A DNA stretch of 64,000 nt from positions 1-64,000 of the forward strand of contig CABIXF010000015.1 of the NCBI GenBank assembly GCA_902362595.1, given 5' to 3'. The notes below the pieces were generated by a model. That model saw nothing but the letters and a program-made list of their open reading frames with translations. It did no database searches and had not been told where the DNA came from. Positions 1-9,673 of this stretch are shown piece by piece (position 1 is the first letter of the stretch; the number at the start of each line of letters is the position of its first letter). A program made the translations under genes and the position numbers. The DNA is from Bacteroidaceae bacterium (GTDB lineage Bacteria > Bacteroidota > Bacteroidia > Bacteroidales > Bacteroidaceae).

Positions 1-58
1 TGATTGACGATAGGATTATATTGAACCCAATCCTAACTTCTTACTACAGAAGTATTTA

Positions 59-1219
59 TCAAGCGACCAATCTGGGCGCACTCGCATAGATTTGGGTCGT
101 TTCGATGTTCGTATGCCCCAAAATGCGGCTTACGCTCTCTATCGGCATACCTTTGCAGAGGGCCAGGGTTGCGAATCCATGCCTTGCAGCGTGGAAGCTG
201 ATGTCCTTATTTACACCGCATTCCCTTATCATCTTCTTCAACGGCTTGCAGATTGACCAATAGTTCAGATTGGGGAACACAAAGTTATTTTCTTGGAACG
301 GTCGGTAACGCTCTATTATCTGCAAGGGGATGTCCAGCAGCTTCACTTGGAACGGTACGCCCGTCTTGTGCCGCTTGGAGATAATCCACTTCTCGCCGTT
401 CACTTCCACGATGCGGTCGTTGGTCAGTTCCTTGATGTCCACGAAAGAGAGTGCGGTGAAGCTCGCAAAGACGAACAGGTCACGGATGTATGCCAGCTTC
501 GAGTCTGCGAACTCGTGTGTCATCACCGTCTTCAATTCGTCCTCCGTCAGAAACTCACGCTCCTTGACATTCGGACTGATGTGGAACTGCGCAAATGGGT
601 TTCTCGGTATCAGCCCGTTGAAGTGCGCCCTCATCACCACGCCTTTCAACCACATGCACTTTTCCCATATCGTGCCGTTGCGCAATCCTGCCTCCGTGGA
701 AAGATAGACTGCGAACTCCTTGATGAAGTCGGGCGTAAGTTCCAGCATTGACATGTCGCTGCGCTTGTAGAACGACTTGATGAACGCCGCCACATAGTTC
801 CTTGCCACTACCCTTGACTGGTAAGTCACCAGTTTCCTGTCCTTGCCGACACGCTTCTTGAACACCTCGTTCTCACGGTCGAAGGCTTTGAGCAGCGTTT
901 CATACTCGCCGCCTATGCCCTGATAGGCGTTGCGTACCATCTCTGCCGTCACAAACGCCTCACGGTCGGATATGCGCTGGTAGTGCTTGATGATTTGCGC
1001 CTTGATGTTGTCAAGCGCAAGGTTCGTTTCCCTTGCCTCCAAACTCTTGCCTTTGGCACGGTTGCCCTTTGCATCCCAAAGTTCTTTTGAGATGCTCCGC
1101 TTGCAACTGAACTGCGCCACCGTTCCGTTGATTGTAACCCGTCCCATGATGGGGACAGTTCCATTCTTCTCCTTGCTGCCGTTCGCATAGAACAGCACGC
1201 GAAATGTGCTCCTTGTCAT
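59..1219 (-). CDS. Tyrosine recombinase / integrase (CTnDOT-type)
   Basis: Site-specific tyrosine recombinase of 386 residues. It has an Arm-type N-terminus, a SAM-like core-binding domain (about 110-210) and a C-terminal catalytic domain. Visible catalytic residues are a Lys in SKRHKT, the HAAR (HxxR) motif, the His in LGHTNIETT and the nucleophilic Tyr in QIYA. The usual first Arg, in a TGLR-like motif, is Ser here (TALSFVDI). The same substitution is known in IntDOT of Bacteroides conjugative transposons. Only eight residues follow the Tyr, whereas relatives carry about 20-30. The next frame stays open for about 22 codons to a stop at 16-18, so a late frameshift is possible. The gene probably marks an integrated element that extends left of the window. 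Confidence 0.88.
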   Translation of the reverse strand: MTRSTFRVLFYANGSKEKNGTVPIMGRVTINGTVAQFSCKRSISKELWDAKGNRAKGKSLEARETNLALDNIKAQIIKHYQRISDREAFVTAEMVRNAYQGIGGEYETLLKAFDRENEVFKKRVGKDRKLVTYQSRVVARNYVAAFIKSFYKRSDMSMLELTPDFIKEFAVYLSTEAGLRNGTIWEKCMWLKGVVMRAHFNGLIPRNPFAQFHISPNVKEREFLTEDELKTVMTHEFADSKLAYIRDLFVFASFTALSFVDIKELTNDRIVEVNGEKWIISKRHKTGVPFQVKLLDIPLQIIERYRPFQENNFVFPNLNYWSICKPLKKMIRECGVNKDISFHAARHGFATLALCKGMPIESVSRILGHTNIETTQIYASAPRLVA

Positions 1220-1575
1220 ACTCGTTCTTTTTTGGTTGCAAAACTATAAATCAACGAGTTAAACCCTGACAAGCAAACTTATGCAGAACGGTGCAAACGG
1301 GACGGAGAGTGTTAAATCTGCATTTCTGACGGGTAACGAATAGGAAACCGTTCTCTTTCTCCAATTCGCTTTGAAACGCTTTTCAACCCTTTTCCCAACT
1401 TCCGTGATTTTCTTCTAACTGCTTAATTCACAGATTACATTGCGTTAATCTACCGAAATATGGCGGATATTCCATAGATTTTCCGTAAGTTTGCACGAAA
1501 TAAAATTGACTTTTAAGGCGGCAAAAAGGCTTTTTAATTGTTTATAGAGTATCAAAATGCGATGAATGTCATTTT
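1220..1575. other. Intergenic region between integrase and regulator
   Basis: No convincing gene. It holds the upstream region of the leftward integrase gene; a TAGTTTTG box reading leftwards lies at 1239-1246 without a well-spaced TTTG partner. The rest is AT-rich leader of the rightward regulator. No tRNA or clear attachment repeat was seen. Confidence 0.5.
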
Positions 1576-1609
1576 TTTGTCTGGTGAAATGTCATATTAA
1601 ATAAATTTG
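1576..1609 (+). promoter_or_regulatory. Bacteroides-type promoter of the TPR/AraC regulator
   Basis: TTTG at 1576-1579 and TAAATTTG at 1602-1609, 22 bases apart, match the -33/-7 pattern of Bacteroides. Transcription would begin near 1613-1616, which argues for the ATG at 1629 over the one at 1617. Confidence 0.5.
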
Positions 1610-1628
1610 CATCCGGATGAATTGGATA

Positions 1629-3395
1629 ATGAAATACATAACATTCCTTTTCTTGTTTGTGGGTATGTTGGTGCGTGGACTTGCACAAGAAACTATTCTT
1701 CCTGCCATTCAGAAGCAGAAAGCGGTTTTGAAATGTCATCCTGAAGATACGAAAGCTTTAAAAGAATTGTGTTTCCTTTATTTATATAAGTCTGATTATC
1801 GGAAAGCGATTGAATACGGGGAGAAGCTTTTCCAATTGGGGTATAAAAAGCAAGACTATAAGTTCAGTATCCTTTACGCCCATATCGGGTTGGGGCAGGC
1901 ATACGTCATGCTGGGGGATACCTCGGCGATAAACCATCTGGGACAGGCCATGTTGTTGGCTAAGAGTGAGAAGAATGATTCCGCCCTGTGTTCTGTGTAT
2001 AATGGGATGGGACTTTATACCAGCAACATCCATAAAGATTACTATTCTGCCTTGCACTATTTCTTTGAAGGGATAGAAGCGGCACACCGGTGTCACTATA
2101 AAGAACTGGAAGCTATTCTGCTCGGGAATATTTCGAGTATTTATTTTTTGAAAGAAGATCCGGCGGGGCTGACTTATTCGTTGCAGACCTATGAGATGGG
2201 GCACGAACAGAATTCGGCCTACCTTATCTTTATTGGGGCTTTGAATGCCTCGTACATGTATTATCTGTTGCATGACTATGACAAGGCTTTGCCCTACATA
2301 AAGGAAGCGGAGTTTATCATGAAGCAGAACGAGTATTACAATCAGGGAAACGTGTATGCCATCTATGGGATGATTGAGTTTGCCAAAGGCAACCGGCAAC
2401 AGGCCATTGAATACTATAAGAAAGGATTGGCCTTGAATGACATGAATCAGACCTCGTATAAGGTATTGTTGCTGAATGAATATGCCATAGCTCTGGCTGA
2501 GGAGGGGAAGAACCAGCAGGCCATCGATTTGTTGTTTAAGGCGTTGGCGTTCACTAAAGAAAAGAATTGTGAGATTTATCGGAACAGGGTGATCAATACC
2601 TTGTCGGTCTGCTATGAGAATATGGGACAGTATGTCGAGGCATTGGCGTGGCAGCGTAAACTTCAGCAGGAGACCGACAGTATTTTCAATACGGACAAAG
2701 AAAAGGTGCTGAGTGAACTGCGTATCAAGTATGATACGGAACACCAGGCAAATGAAATCCGGAAAAACAAGCTGATCTTGTTGCAAAAGGAGAAAAAGGA
2801 GCAGGCCCTCGTGGGGATTCTGGTCCTTGTACTGTTGGTGGTTTTTGCCTTATGGTATCGTTACAGGCGGCAGAACCAGCTGTACACTAGTATTGTCCGG
2901 CAGCATCAGGAGGCGATTCGGAAGGAGCAGCAGTTGAAAGAGGTCATTTCCTCACTTCGGAAGCAACAAGAGGAAGCGTCTGCAGCACCGGTGTCTTCTG
3001 TGGGGGAGAAATATGCGGCTTCTTCGTTGACAAGCGAAAAGAAGAACTCCTTGTTCCAGCGTTTGGAAAAATTGATGCAGGAAGAAGAGGTTTATAAAGA
3101 AAATCTGCTGACCAAGGAGCGGGTAGCCGACTTGTTGGGGACGAACCGGACATATCTGTCACAAATCATCAATGAGCAGACACAGCAGAATTTCACACAA
3201 TATGTCAATAATTACCGGATTAATGAGGCCATCCGTCTGCTGAGTGACCCAGAAACTGACATTCCGCTCAAGGCTGTGGCCTCGGAAGTCGGCTTTAATT
3301 CCATGAGTACGTTCTATAAGATATTCCAGAATGCAGTAGGTATTCCTCCCAAACAGTACCGTAACAAGGTAATGTCGATGCATAAAAATGCTTGA
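1629..3395 (+). CDS. TPR-containing, membrane-anchored AraC-type transcriptional regulator
   Basis: Predicted one-component regulator with a signal or anchor at its N-terminus (MKYITFLFLFVGMLVRGLAQ), then about 330 residues of TPR-like helical repeats that probably lie in the periplasm. One transmembrane helix follows (around LVGILVLVLLVVFALWY), then a coiled-coil linker rich in Gln and Glu. The C-terminus is an AraC-type double helix-turn-helix; the second recognition region reads AVASEVGFNSMSTFYKIF. This layout is common in Bacteroidetes next to nutrient-uptake loci. It sits 160 bases upstream of the susC-like gene on the same strand and probably controls it, though no binding site was identified. 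The ATG at 1617 is in frame, but the promoter position favours 1629. Confidence 0.85.
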   Translation: MKYITFLFLFVGMLVRGLAQETILPAIQKQKAVLKCHPEDTKALKELCFLYLYKSDYRKAIEYGEKLFQLGYKKQDYKFSILYAHIGLGQAYVMLGDTSAINHLGQAMLLAKSEKNDSALCSVYNGMGLYTSNIHKDYYSALHYFFEGIEAAHRCHYKELEAILLGNISSIYFLKEDPAGLTYSLQTYEMGHEQNSAYLIFIGALNASYMYYLLHDYDKALPYIKEAEFIMKQNEYYNQGNVYAIYGMIEFAKGNRQQAIEYYKKGLALNDMNQTSYKVLLLNEYAIALAEEGKNQQAIDLLFKALAFTKEKNCEIYRNRVINTLSVCYENMGQYVEALAWQRKLQQETDSIFNTDKEKVLSELRIKYDTEHQANEIRKNKLILLQKEKKEQALVGILVLVLLVVFALWYRYRRQNQLYTSIVRQHQEAIRKEQQLKEVISSLRKQQEEASAAPVSSVGEKYAASSLTSEKKNSLFQRLEKLMQEEEVYKENLLTKERVADLLGTNRTYLSQIINEQTQQNFTQYVNNYRINEAIRLLSDPETDIPLKAVASEVGFNSMSTFYKIFQNAVGIPPKQYRNKVMSMHKNA

Positions 3396-3556
3396 AAGTC
3401 TCTTTTCCTAGCAAAATGTTATTCAAATGCGGCAATTGTCGAATTTGGATGCGCGTTTAATATCAATGTTATATCTTTTTTTTACATTTTTGCACATAGG
3501 AGATTTGCAAAGAATGTAGGAAGACATCTGTTCATAACTTCTAAAAAGATATAAGT

Positions 3557-6500
3557 ATGGGAAAAAACGTATTGCACGACATTCGGCTCAAAATGAGCTT
3601 TCTGTTATTGTGTGCTATGCTGGCTTTGTCCGCATTTCCGGCTTATGCCCAGCATGAGCGCACCATTCATGGCATTGTAGTGGATGAAAACAAGGAACCG
3701 CTTCCTGCTGCACATGTAAGGCAGGTCAATGAGGACCCGAAAGGTTCCATTGCGGCTGTCATCACAGACATGCAGGGTCATTTTACGTTGACACTTCCGC
3801 GGGGTACGAAAGAGATTGAGGCTTCTTATCTAGGGTACAAATCTCAGCGTGTACAGTTGACCTCAGACAATGATTATTACATAGCCCTTCAACCTTCGAC
3901 GGAATTGCTTGACGAAGTGGTGGTGACCGGTTATCAGACTATCTCGAAGGAGCGTGCTACCGGAGCATTTTCAAAGGTGGATGCCCAGAAGTTGGAGACG
4001 CAGCGTCTCAGTGACATGGGTTCCGTATTGGAGGGACGTGTGGCTGGATACAGCGACGGGAAAATCCGAGGAGTGACTTCCATGAACGGGTTGACTACTC
4101 CGTTGTATGTGATTGACGGCTTCCCAGTAGAGAAAACCACGAACGACGGCTATGGAAACTGGGTGGAAAGTGTGCCCGACCTGAATATGGAGGACATCGA
4201 AAGCATAACGGTCCTGAAAGATGCGGCGGCTACTTCTATTTATGGAGCACGTGCGGCCAACGGTGTGGTGGTGATTACGACCAAGCGGGCCAAAAAGGAC
4301 GAACTGAATGTGTCTTTCTCTGCTACACTGACCGTACAGCCTTACGCTACGTATGCGGATAAATATCTGGCTGGTTCGGCCACAATGGTGGAATTGGAAC
4401 GGGAATGGGCTGCCCAGAATCCTCATCTGAGTGGGGCCGATGCACAAAGTTATGCGCAGACGGTACTCGATAACATGTCTTATCCTACACAAGGTATCCG
4501 TAACATCCTGAATTATTATGCCGGACATATTTCAAAGGAGCAGATGGAAAGCAACCTGGCAGGGCTGGCCTCTCAGGGATACCGTTATTATCGGGACGTG
4601 GAAAAGTATGGCAAGCGTAATCCTTTCTCCCAGCAGTATAACTTGAATATCGGGAAGGGAACGGAAAAGAATACGTTTAATGCCTCTGTGTCTTATCGTA
4701 ACAATCAGCTGGAGGATAAATTCTCTGAAAACAGAACCATCGGTATCAATCTGCAGAACTCTACGAAAATGACTTCCTGGCTGACACTGGATGTGGGGAC
4801 GTATCTGAACTACGGTAAAGGTACTACGCAGTCTTACAATCTTCTTTCACCGGGATATACTTATATGCCTTATGATGGACTGGTAAACGGTGACGGTACG
4901 TATTACACCAATACTGAAGCTGACCGTTATAGTGTGTATGACTTGAATCTGCTGCACAATAACGGATTGTATAATCTGGATATTACACCGCTGGATGAGA
5001 TGAAGATGAATCAGACCAAAAATCAGGATTTCAGCAACCGTACGTTTGCTCGTCTGACGTTCAAGTTTACCGACTGGTTGAAATATACGGCTTCTTTCCA
5101 GTATGAATATGCGGAATATAAGACCGAGCAGCTGAAGAGCAAGGATTCGTACGAAGTGCGCAATAAGGTCAATACGTTTTCTACTTCCAACAATGATGGG
5201 ACATCGACGTTTGCTCTGCCGTATGGAAACATCTTTTTCACTTCTGCCAATACGACGCATGCGTATAATTTCCGTCAGCAGCTGGACTTCAGCAAGACTT
5301 TTGCCGAGGTACATGATGTGACCATGATTCTGGGTACGGAAACCCGGGAAAATAAATTGGATTACAATGACCGCACGCTGTATAATTACGACCCTCAATT
5401 GCTGACTTACAGTTTGGTTGACGCGGGGCAGTTGAGCAATTTCCGCGGGCAATGGGGATATGGCTCTTTTGGGCAGCAGGATATGTCCTACATCCGTGAA
5501 CTGGTAAACCGGTATGTGTCTGTATATAGCAATGCGGCTTACACTTACGATGGGAAATATATGGTGAGCGGAAGTATCCGCTGGGATAAGACCAACCTGT
5601 TTTCTACGGGGTCCAAGTACCAGAAGCGTCCTATCTGGTCGGTAGGTGGCGGATGGAACATCAGTCAGGAAAAGTTTTTCCAGGTGCCGTGGGTGAATAT
5701 GCTGAAGTTGCGTGCAAGCTATGGTATCGGAGGTAATATTGCTAAAGACTCGGCTCCTTACATGATTGCGTATTATAATACCAATAACCAGGTGGGAGGT
5801 ATTCAGGGTACCATTTCCAACCGTCCGAATCCGAACCTGCGTTGGGAAAAGACTACGACGCTGAATATTGGTGTGGACTTTGCCTTGCTGGGCAACCGGT
5901 TGAACGGTTCACTGGAATTCTATAACAAGCTAGGCGCAGATTTGCTGGCCAATACCAATGGAGTGCCTACGGAAGGATGGGGATACAGCACCTATTCCAT
6001 CAACAACGGAAAAATGACAAACCGGGGATTTGAACTGACTTTGTCGGGGGATATTATCCGGAATAATGATTGGAACTGGAATGTGAGCGGAGTGTTGGGC
6101 TACAACAAGAATAAGGTGACTTACATTAATGTGGAGGCACCGGTGTCATATCTGGTGATTGATTATCCGACGGCCTATCCGCGTGTGGGAAATCCGTATA
6201 ATGCGATTTACGGATATCAGTGGGCTGGATTAAGTGCGACAGGTACTCCGCAGGTGTACGATGCCAAAGGAAACTTGTACACAGACATGACTCCTACCGA
6301 AATTGAAGACCTGGTTTATTTGGGAACTACCGTACCGGTTTACAACGGTTCCATTAATACGAACTTGCGCTGGAAGAACTGGGAACTGGCAGCTCAGTTT
6401 TTATTTGAAGGCGGACACAAGATGCGGAATACCAACGTGGCTTTCATCGGTTCTGGCATGAGTCCGGTAAGCAAAGACATTGAAAACCGTTGGCGGGAAC

Positions 6501-6811
6501 CGGGGGATGAGGCTTATACCAATGTGCCGCGTTATATTTCGGCAGAGAGTGAACTCTATAACTATAATTATGAGAGTATGTATGCTTATTCTTCCGTCAA
6601 TGTGCTGGATGCCACCAACTGGCGGCTGAGAAACCTGTCGTTGACGTATCGCATTCCGGCCAGTGTGTGTCACAAACTGTATGTAAAGAATGCACGTATT
6701 ATGTTGGGTATGGAAAATGTGTTTATGGTGGCCAAGAGCAGCAATGCCAAATACTTGCTGGGTGGTTATGCCAGACCTAACTACTTGTGCGGTGTGTATC
6801 TGAATTTCTAA
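3557..6811 (+). CDS. SusC/RagA-family TonB-linked outer membrane transporter
   Basis: Outer membrane TonB-dependent receptor of 1084 residues. A signal peptide ends near AYAQ (about residue 31). It is followed by a carboxypeptidase-regulatory-like beta-sandwich (about 36-115), a TonB-box-like DEVVVTGYQ, a plug domain with the SusC signatures LYVIDGFPV and VLKDAAATSIYGARAANG, and a long beta-barrel ending in the aromatic tail YLNF. It works with the SusD-like lipoprotein encoded 16 bases downstream, which acts as the lid of the SusCD uptake complex. No glycoside hydrolase or sulfatase gene is adjacent; the next gene is a thioredoxin-like lipoprotein, so the substrate need not be a glycan. The family call is firm; the substrate is unknown. 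Confidence 0.95.
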   Translation: MGKNVLHDIRLKMSFLLLCAMLALSAFPAYAQHERTIHGIVVDENKEPLPAAHVRQVNEDPKGSIAAVITDMQGHFTLTLPRGTKEIEASYLGYKSQRVQLTSDNDYYIALQPSTELLDEVVVTGYQTISKERATGAFSKVDAQKLETQRLSDMGSVLEGRVAGYSDGKIRGVTSMNGLTTPLYVIDGFPVEKTTNDGYGNWVESVPDLNMEDIESITVLKDAAATSIYGARAANGVVVITTKRAKKDELNVSFSATLTVQPYATYADKYLAGSATMVELEREWAAQNPHLSGADAQSYAQTVLDNMSYPTQGIRNILNYYAGHISKEQMESNLAGLASQGYRYYRDVEKYGKRNPFSQQYNLNIGKGTEKNTFNASVSYRNNQLEDKFSENRTIGINLQNSTKMTSWLTLDVGTYLNYGKGTTQSYNLLSPGYTYMPYDGLVNGDGTYYTNTEADRYSVYDLNLLHNNGLYNLDITPLDEMKMNQTKNQDFSNRTFARLTFKFTDWLKYTASFQYEYAEYKTEQLKSKDSYEVRNKVNTFSTSNNDGTSTFALPYGNIFFTSANTTHAYNFRQQLDFSKTFAEVHDVTMILGTETRENKLDYNDRTLYNYDPQLLTYSLVDAGQLSNFRGQWGYGSFGQQDMSYIRELVNRYVSVYSNAAYTYDGKYMVSGSIRWDKTNLFSTGSKYQKRPIWSVGGGWNISQEKFFQVPWVNMLKLRASYGIGGNIAKDSAPYMIAYYNTNNQVGGIQGTISNRPNPNLRWEKTTTLNIGVDFALLGNRLNGSLEFYNKLGADLLANTNGVPTEGWGYSTYSINNGKMTNRGFELTLSGDIIRNNDWNWNVSGVLGYNKNKVTYINVEAPVSYLVIDYPTAYPRVGNPYNAIYGYQWAGLSATGTPQVYDAKGNLYTDMTPTEIEDLVYLGTTVPVYNGSINTNLRWKNWELAAQFLFEGGHKMRNTNVAFIGSGMSPVSKDIENRWREPGDEAYTNVPRYISAESELYNYNYESMYAYSSVNVLDATNWRLRNLSLTYRIPASVCHKLYVKNARIMLGMENVFMVAKSSNAKYLLGGYARPNYLCGVYLNF

Positions 6812-6827
6812 CCTCGATTTTTATAGT

Positions 6828-8252
6828 ATGAAACGTATGAATAAGATATTATATTTGGGGGCTGCGCTGGTTTGCCTGTTGCTCAGCTCATGCAATGATT
6901 ATTTGAATATAGCGCCGAAAGGGAACAAGATTCCTACCACGTTGGCTGATTTTGAGGCTTTGTTGCGCGATCAGTATACCATCGGCCGGACTCCTGTGAC
7001 CAATGCGTTGTATCTGTTGAATGATGTCTATCTGACCAATTCACAGGTGAACACGCCGAGCTTGAGCCGTGCCAACTACATGTGGGACGAATCGGCCGAT
7101 CGCATTGTGTTGAATAATTCCGATGAAGGAACTTACTACGTGCTTTATGGAGCCATCTCCAGCTGCAATCTGATTGTAGAGAATGTGCCTACGGCCACTG
7201 AGGCGACAGATGCCGAGCGGAACGAAGTGATAGCGTATGCCAAGGTGATACGTGCGCTTTGCTACGATGTGCTGGTCAATTATTATGCCGATACGTACGA
7301 TGCGGCAACGGCTGCCCAAAAGCGCAGTGTACCCCTAATTACCAGTGCGGAGATTGATGCGCCTTACACGCAGGTGTCCATTCAGGAGATGTATGACTTC
7401 ATTATCCAGGATGTAAAGGAGGCCATTGAGATGGGATTGCCGGCCCAGTCCATGACAGCCATTCATCCTAACTTGGGGGCAGGGTATGCATTGTTGGCCC
7501 GTGTGTACTTGCAGATGCAGAATTACAGTGAGGCTTTGCGTTATGCCAACCTGGCTCTGGCACAGAATGACCAGCTTTATGATTGGAACGCATTTTATGA
7601 AGAGCATAAGGCTGCAATTGACGATCCGGACAATTATGACAAGATTGCCACCCCTATGCAATACGATTATGTGGAGAACTATTACCTGCGCTTTGGGGAA
7701 CAATCGGTGTACGACAGTTACGAAAAAAATATTCCGGTGGAAAGAGCGGCACGTTTCGAGGAAGGGGATGCCCGTTTCCTGTCACGCTGGAAGTTGAAGA
7801 CGGATAATAATGATACGTATTACAAGGCACTGGAGTCGGGCTATTTCAATCATGGGGGACTGACCACCTGTGAGGTGTATCTCATCAAGGCGGAGTGCCA
7901 GGCACGGCTGGCCGAAGGCAACGATTATTCCGAAGCGATGAATACACTGAATACCGTACGGATTACCCGTATCCGTCCTGAGGTTTATCGTCCGGCTGAG
8001 GCTTCTACATTGGAGGAGGCGTTGTCGCAGATTCGCCGCACCAAGGACAATGAACTGATTTTCTCTATCGTGCCTTTTGCGGATGCCCGTCGTTATAATC
8101 AGGAAGGTACGTATGCTAGGACGCTGACCAAGACTTATGAGGAGAAGGAGTATACCTTGAGCCCGACATCTCATTTGTGGACCATGCCTTTCCCGGCCGG
8201 GGCACTCAATAATCCCGGAAACGGAACAATCGAACAAAACGTCACTAAATAA
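6828..8252 (+). CDS. SusD/RagB-family nutrient-binding outer membrane lipoprotein
   Basis: Surface lipoprotein partner of the preceding SusC-like transporter. It has 474 residues and a lipobox LSSC with Cys22 as the lipidation site, followed by NDYLNIAPKG, typical of mature SusD N-termini. The body is helical with TPR-like segments (for example GYALLARVYLQMQNYSEAL), and the C-terminus has the SusD-type R-TKDNELIFSI region and a W-MPFP segment near the end. It is co-transcribed with susC (16-base gap) and with the thioredoxin-like gene (9-base gap). It is a little shorter than many SusD proteins. The ligand cannot be read from the sequence. Confidence 0.93.
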   Translation: MKRMNKILYLGAALVCLLLSSCNDYLNIAPKGNKIPTTLADFEALLRDQYTIGRTPVTNALYLLNDVYLTNSQVNTPSLSRANYMWDESADRIVLNNSDEGTYYVLYGAISSCNLIVENVPTATEATDAERNEVIAYAKVIRALCYDVLVNYYADTYDAATAAQKRSVPLITSAEIDAPYTQVSIQEMYDFIIQDVKEAIEMGLPAQSMTAIHPNLGAGYALLARVYLQMQNYSEALRYANLALAQNDQLYDWNAFYEEHKAAIDDPDNYDKIATPMQYDYVENYYLRFGEQSVYDSYEKNIPVERAARFEEGDARFLSRWKLKTDNNDTYYKALESGYFNHGGLTTCEVYLIKAECQARLAEGNDYSEAMNTLNTVRITRIRPEVYRPAEASTLEEALSQIRRTKDNELIFSIVPFADARRYNQEGTYARTLTKTYEEKEYTLSPTSHLWTMPFPAGALNNPGNGTIEQNVTK

Positions 8253-8261
8253 AATCGAATT

Positions 8262-9437
8262 ATGAAAATGAAGAATTTCTTTTGTATGGCCACTATGGGC
8301 TTGATGGCGATGGCATGTACCAGCCAGCCTGCGGTAGATGGTTATGTGTTGAAAGGTAATATTGAAGGTTTGCCCGACGGTACACATGTGCAGCTGGTAC
8401 CGGTCAGCCATGACAGTGAACTGCCTTTTGCCGACACGACGGTGGTCAACGGACAGTTTGTATTTACAGGAAAAATGGAAGAGCCGAGAGCTTTCCATCT
8501 GTTGGTGAAAGATGCGTATGGCTCGCGCAATCTTATGTTGGAAAATGTCCAGATGGAGGTTACGGGAAAGCTGGTGGCCAAGAAGGAATCTGACGGGGGA
8601 GTTTCCTATAATCTGTCTTCTTTGGCGGTAAAAGGCTCTCCACTGAGTGCGCGTTATGATTCATTGCTGTCTGCACGGACGCATCTGGACTCGTTGTATG
8701 CGCTTAATGGCCGTAAATTTGCCGCCTTCGACAGCCTGATGATGGCGGCTTATCAGGTCAAAGACCAGGCGAAGATTCAGGAACTGCGGCAGAGCGAGGA
8801 GGGTAAGGCCAGAGCAGCTGCCGATCAGGTATTCTTTACTACGGTAGACTCATTGTATCATCAGGTAGTCATGGCCAACAAGGATTCTTTCTGGGGACCT
8901 TTGATGATGATTTCGTTTACCAGCTACCTGAGCGAGGACATGAAACCGTGGTATGAAGCACTTTCTCCTGCGGCCAAACAATCTTATTACGGACAGAAGG
9001 TAAAAGAGGAACTTTATCCGGCAGGAAAGGAAGGAACGAAGGTTCCCGATTTCAAGGTGAAAGACAAAACCGGAAAGGAAGTGTCGCTTTCTGCATTACG
9101 TCAGGGCAAGAAGTATGTGCTGATTGATTTCTGGGCTTCTTGGTGCAACCCGTGCCGGAAAGAAATTCCGAACTTGAAGAAACTCTATGCGCAGTATAGC
9201 GGAAAAGGTTTTGAAATTGTGAGCATTTCCATCGATCAGAAGAAAGCCGACTGGGAAAAAGCGTTGAAGGAAGAAGGACTGACTTGGCCGAACTTCTTGG
9301 ACGAAACAGGAGTAGCTGCACTTTATAAAGTGAAATTCGTACCGACCATGTATTTAATTACAGCCGATGGAGTAACGGTGGGTGAGAACCTGCGCGGTGA
9401 GGCTTTGGCTACGAAATTGAAAGAGCTTTTTCAGTAA
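8262..9437 (+). CDS. TlpA-like thioredoxin-fold lipoprotein with DUF4369-like N-terminus
   Basis: Envelope thiol-disulfide protein of 391 residues. The N-terminus is a lipoprotein signal with lipobox MAMAC (Cys19). Residues about 25-130 form a beta-rich DUF4369-like domain (VLKGNIEGLPDGTHVQLV). A helical middle part leads to an AhpC/TSA-TlpA-type thioredoxin domain from about 250, with the active-site motif WCNPC (Cys295, Cys298) and the cis-Pro in FVPTMYL. It is the last gene of the susCD operon and ends before a strong terminator. It may keep thiols of envelope proteins or of imported material reduced; the link to SusCD uptake is inferred from gene order only. Confidence 0.9.
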   Translation: MKMKNFFCMATMGLMAMACTSQPAVDGYVLKGNIEGLPDGTHVQLVPVSHDSELPFADTTVVNGQFVFTGKMEEPRAFHLLVKDAYGSRNLMLENVQMEVTGKLVAKKESDGGVSYNLSSLAVKGSPLSARYDSLLSARTHLDSLYALNGRKFAAFDSLMMAAYQVKDQAKIQELRQSEEGKARAAADQVFFTTVDSLYHQVVMANKDSFWGPLMMISFTSYLSEDMKPWYEALSPAAKQSYYGQKVKEELYPAGKEGTKVPDFKVKDKTGKEVSLSALRQGKKYVLIDFWASWCNPCRKEIPNLKKLYAQYSGKGFEIVSISIDQKKADWEKALKEEGLTWPNFLDETGVAALYKVKFVPTMYLITADGVTVGENLRGEALATKLKELFQ

Positions 9438-9494
9438 GAATTGAACAGAGCGAGAATGTGATACGAAAATCCTTGTAAGGGATTCCGAATACAG

Positions 9495-9538
9495 ACGGTG
9501 CATGAATCTGAGCAGTCGGATTTGTGCACCGTTTTTTT
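9495..9538 (+). terminator. Rho-independent terminator of the susCD operon
   Basis: Stem ACGGTGCA (9495-9502) pairs with TGCACCGT (9525-9532) and is followed by a run of T. Confidence 0.8.
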
Positions 9539-9610
9539 ATGGAATGAATGAAGGAATCCATTCGGGTACAGAGAGGAGAGGATTCCTGACTTTGGTCGGA
9601 AGAAAGAATA

Positions 9611-9649
9611 AAAAAAGTGGAGGTGCGCTTTGCAGTGCACCTCCACTTT
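9611..9649 (-). terminator. Terminator downstream of purL
   Basis: Perfect 13-base arms, AAAGTGGAGGTGC (9614-9626) and its complement (9637-9649). On the minus strand they are followed by a U run, 25 bases past the purL stop. Confidence 0.85.
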
Positions 9650-9673
9650 GTATCATGTTCCGGTAGTTCCGGA

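Noticed and set aside
1782..2786. Open frame of 334 codons on the minus strand
   Set aside because: Antisense to the TPR region of the regulator; a low-complexity shadow with no domain.
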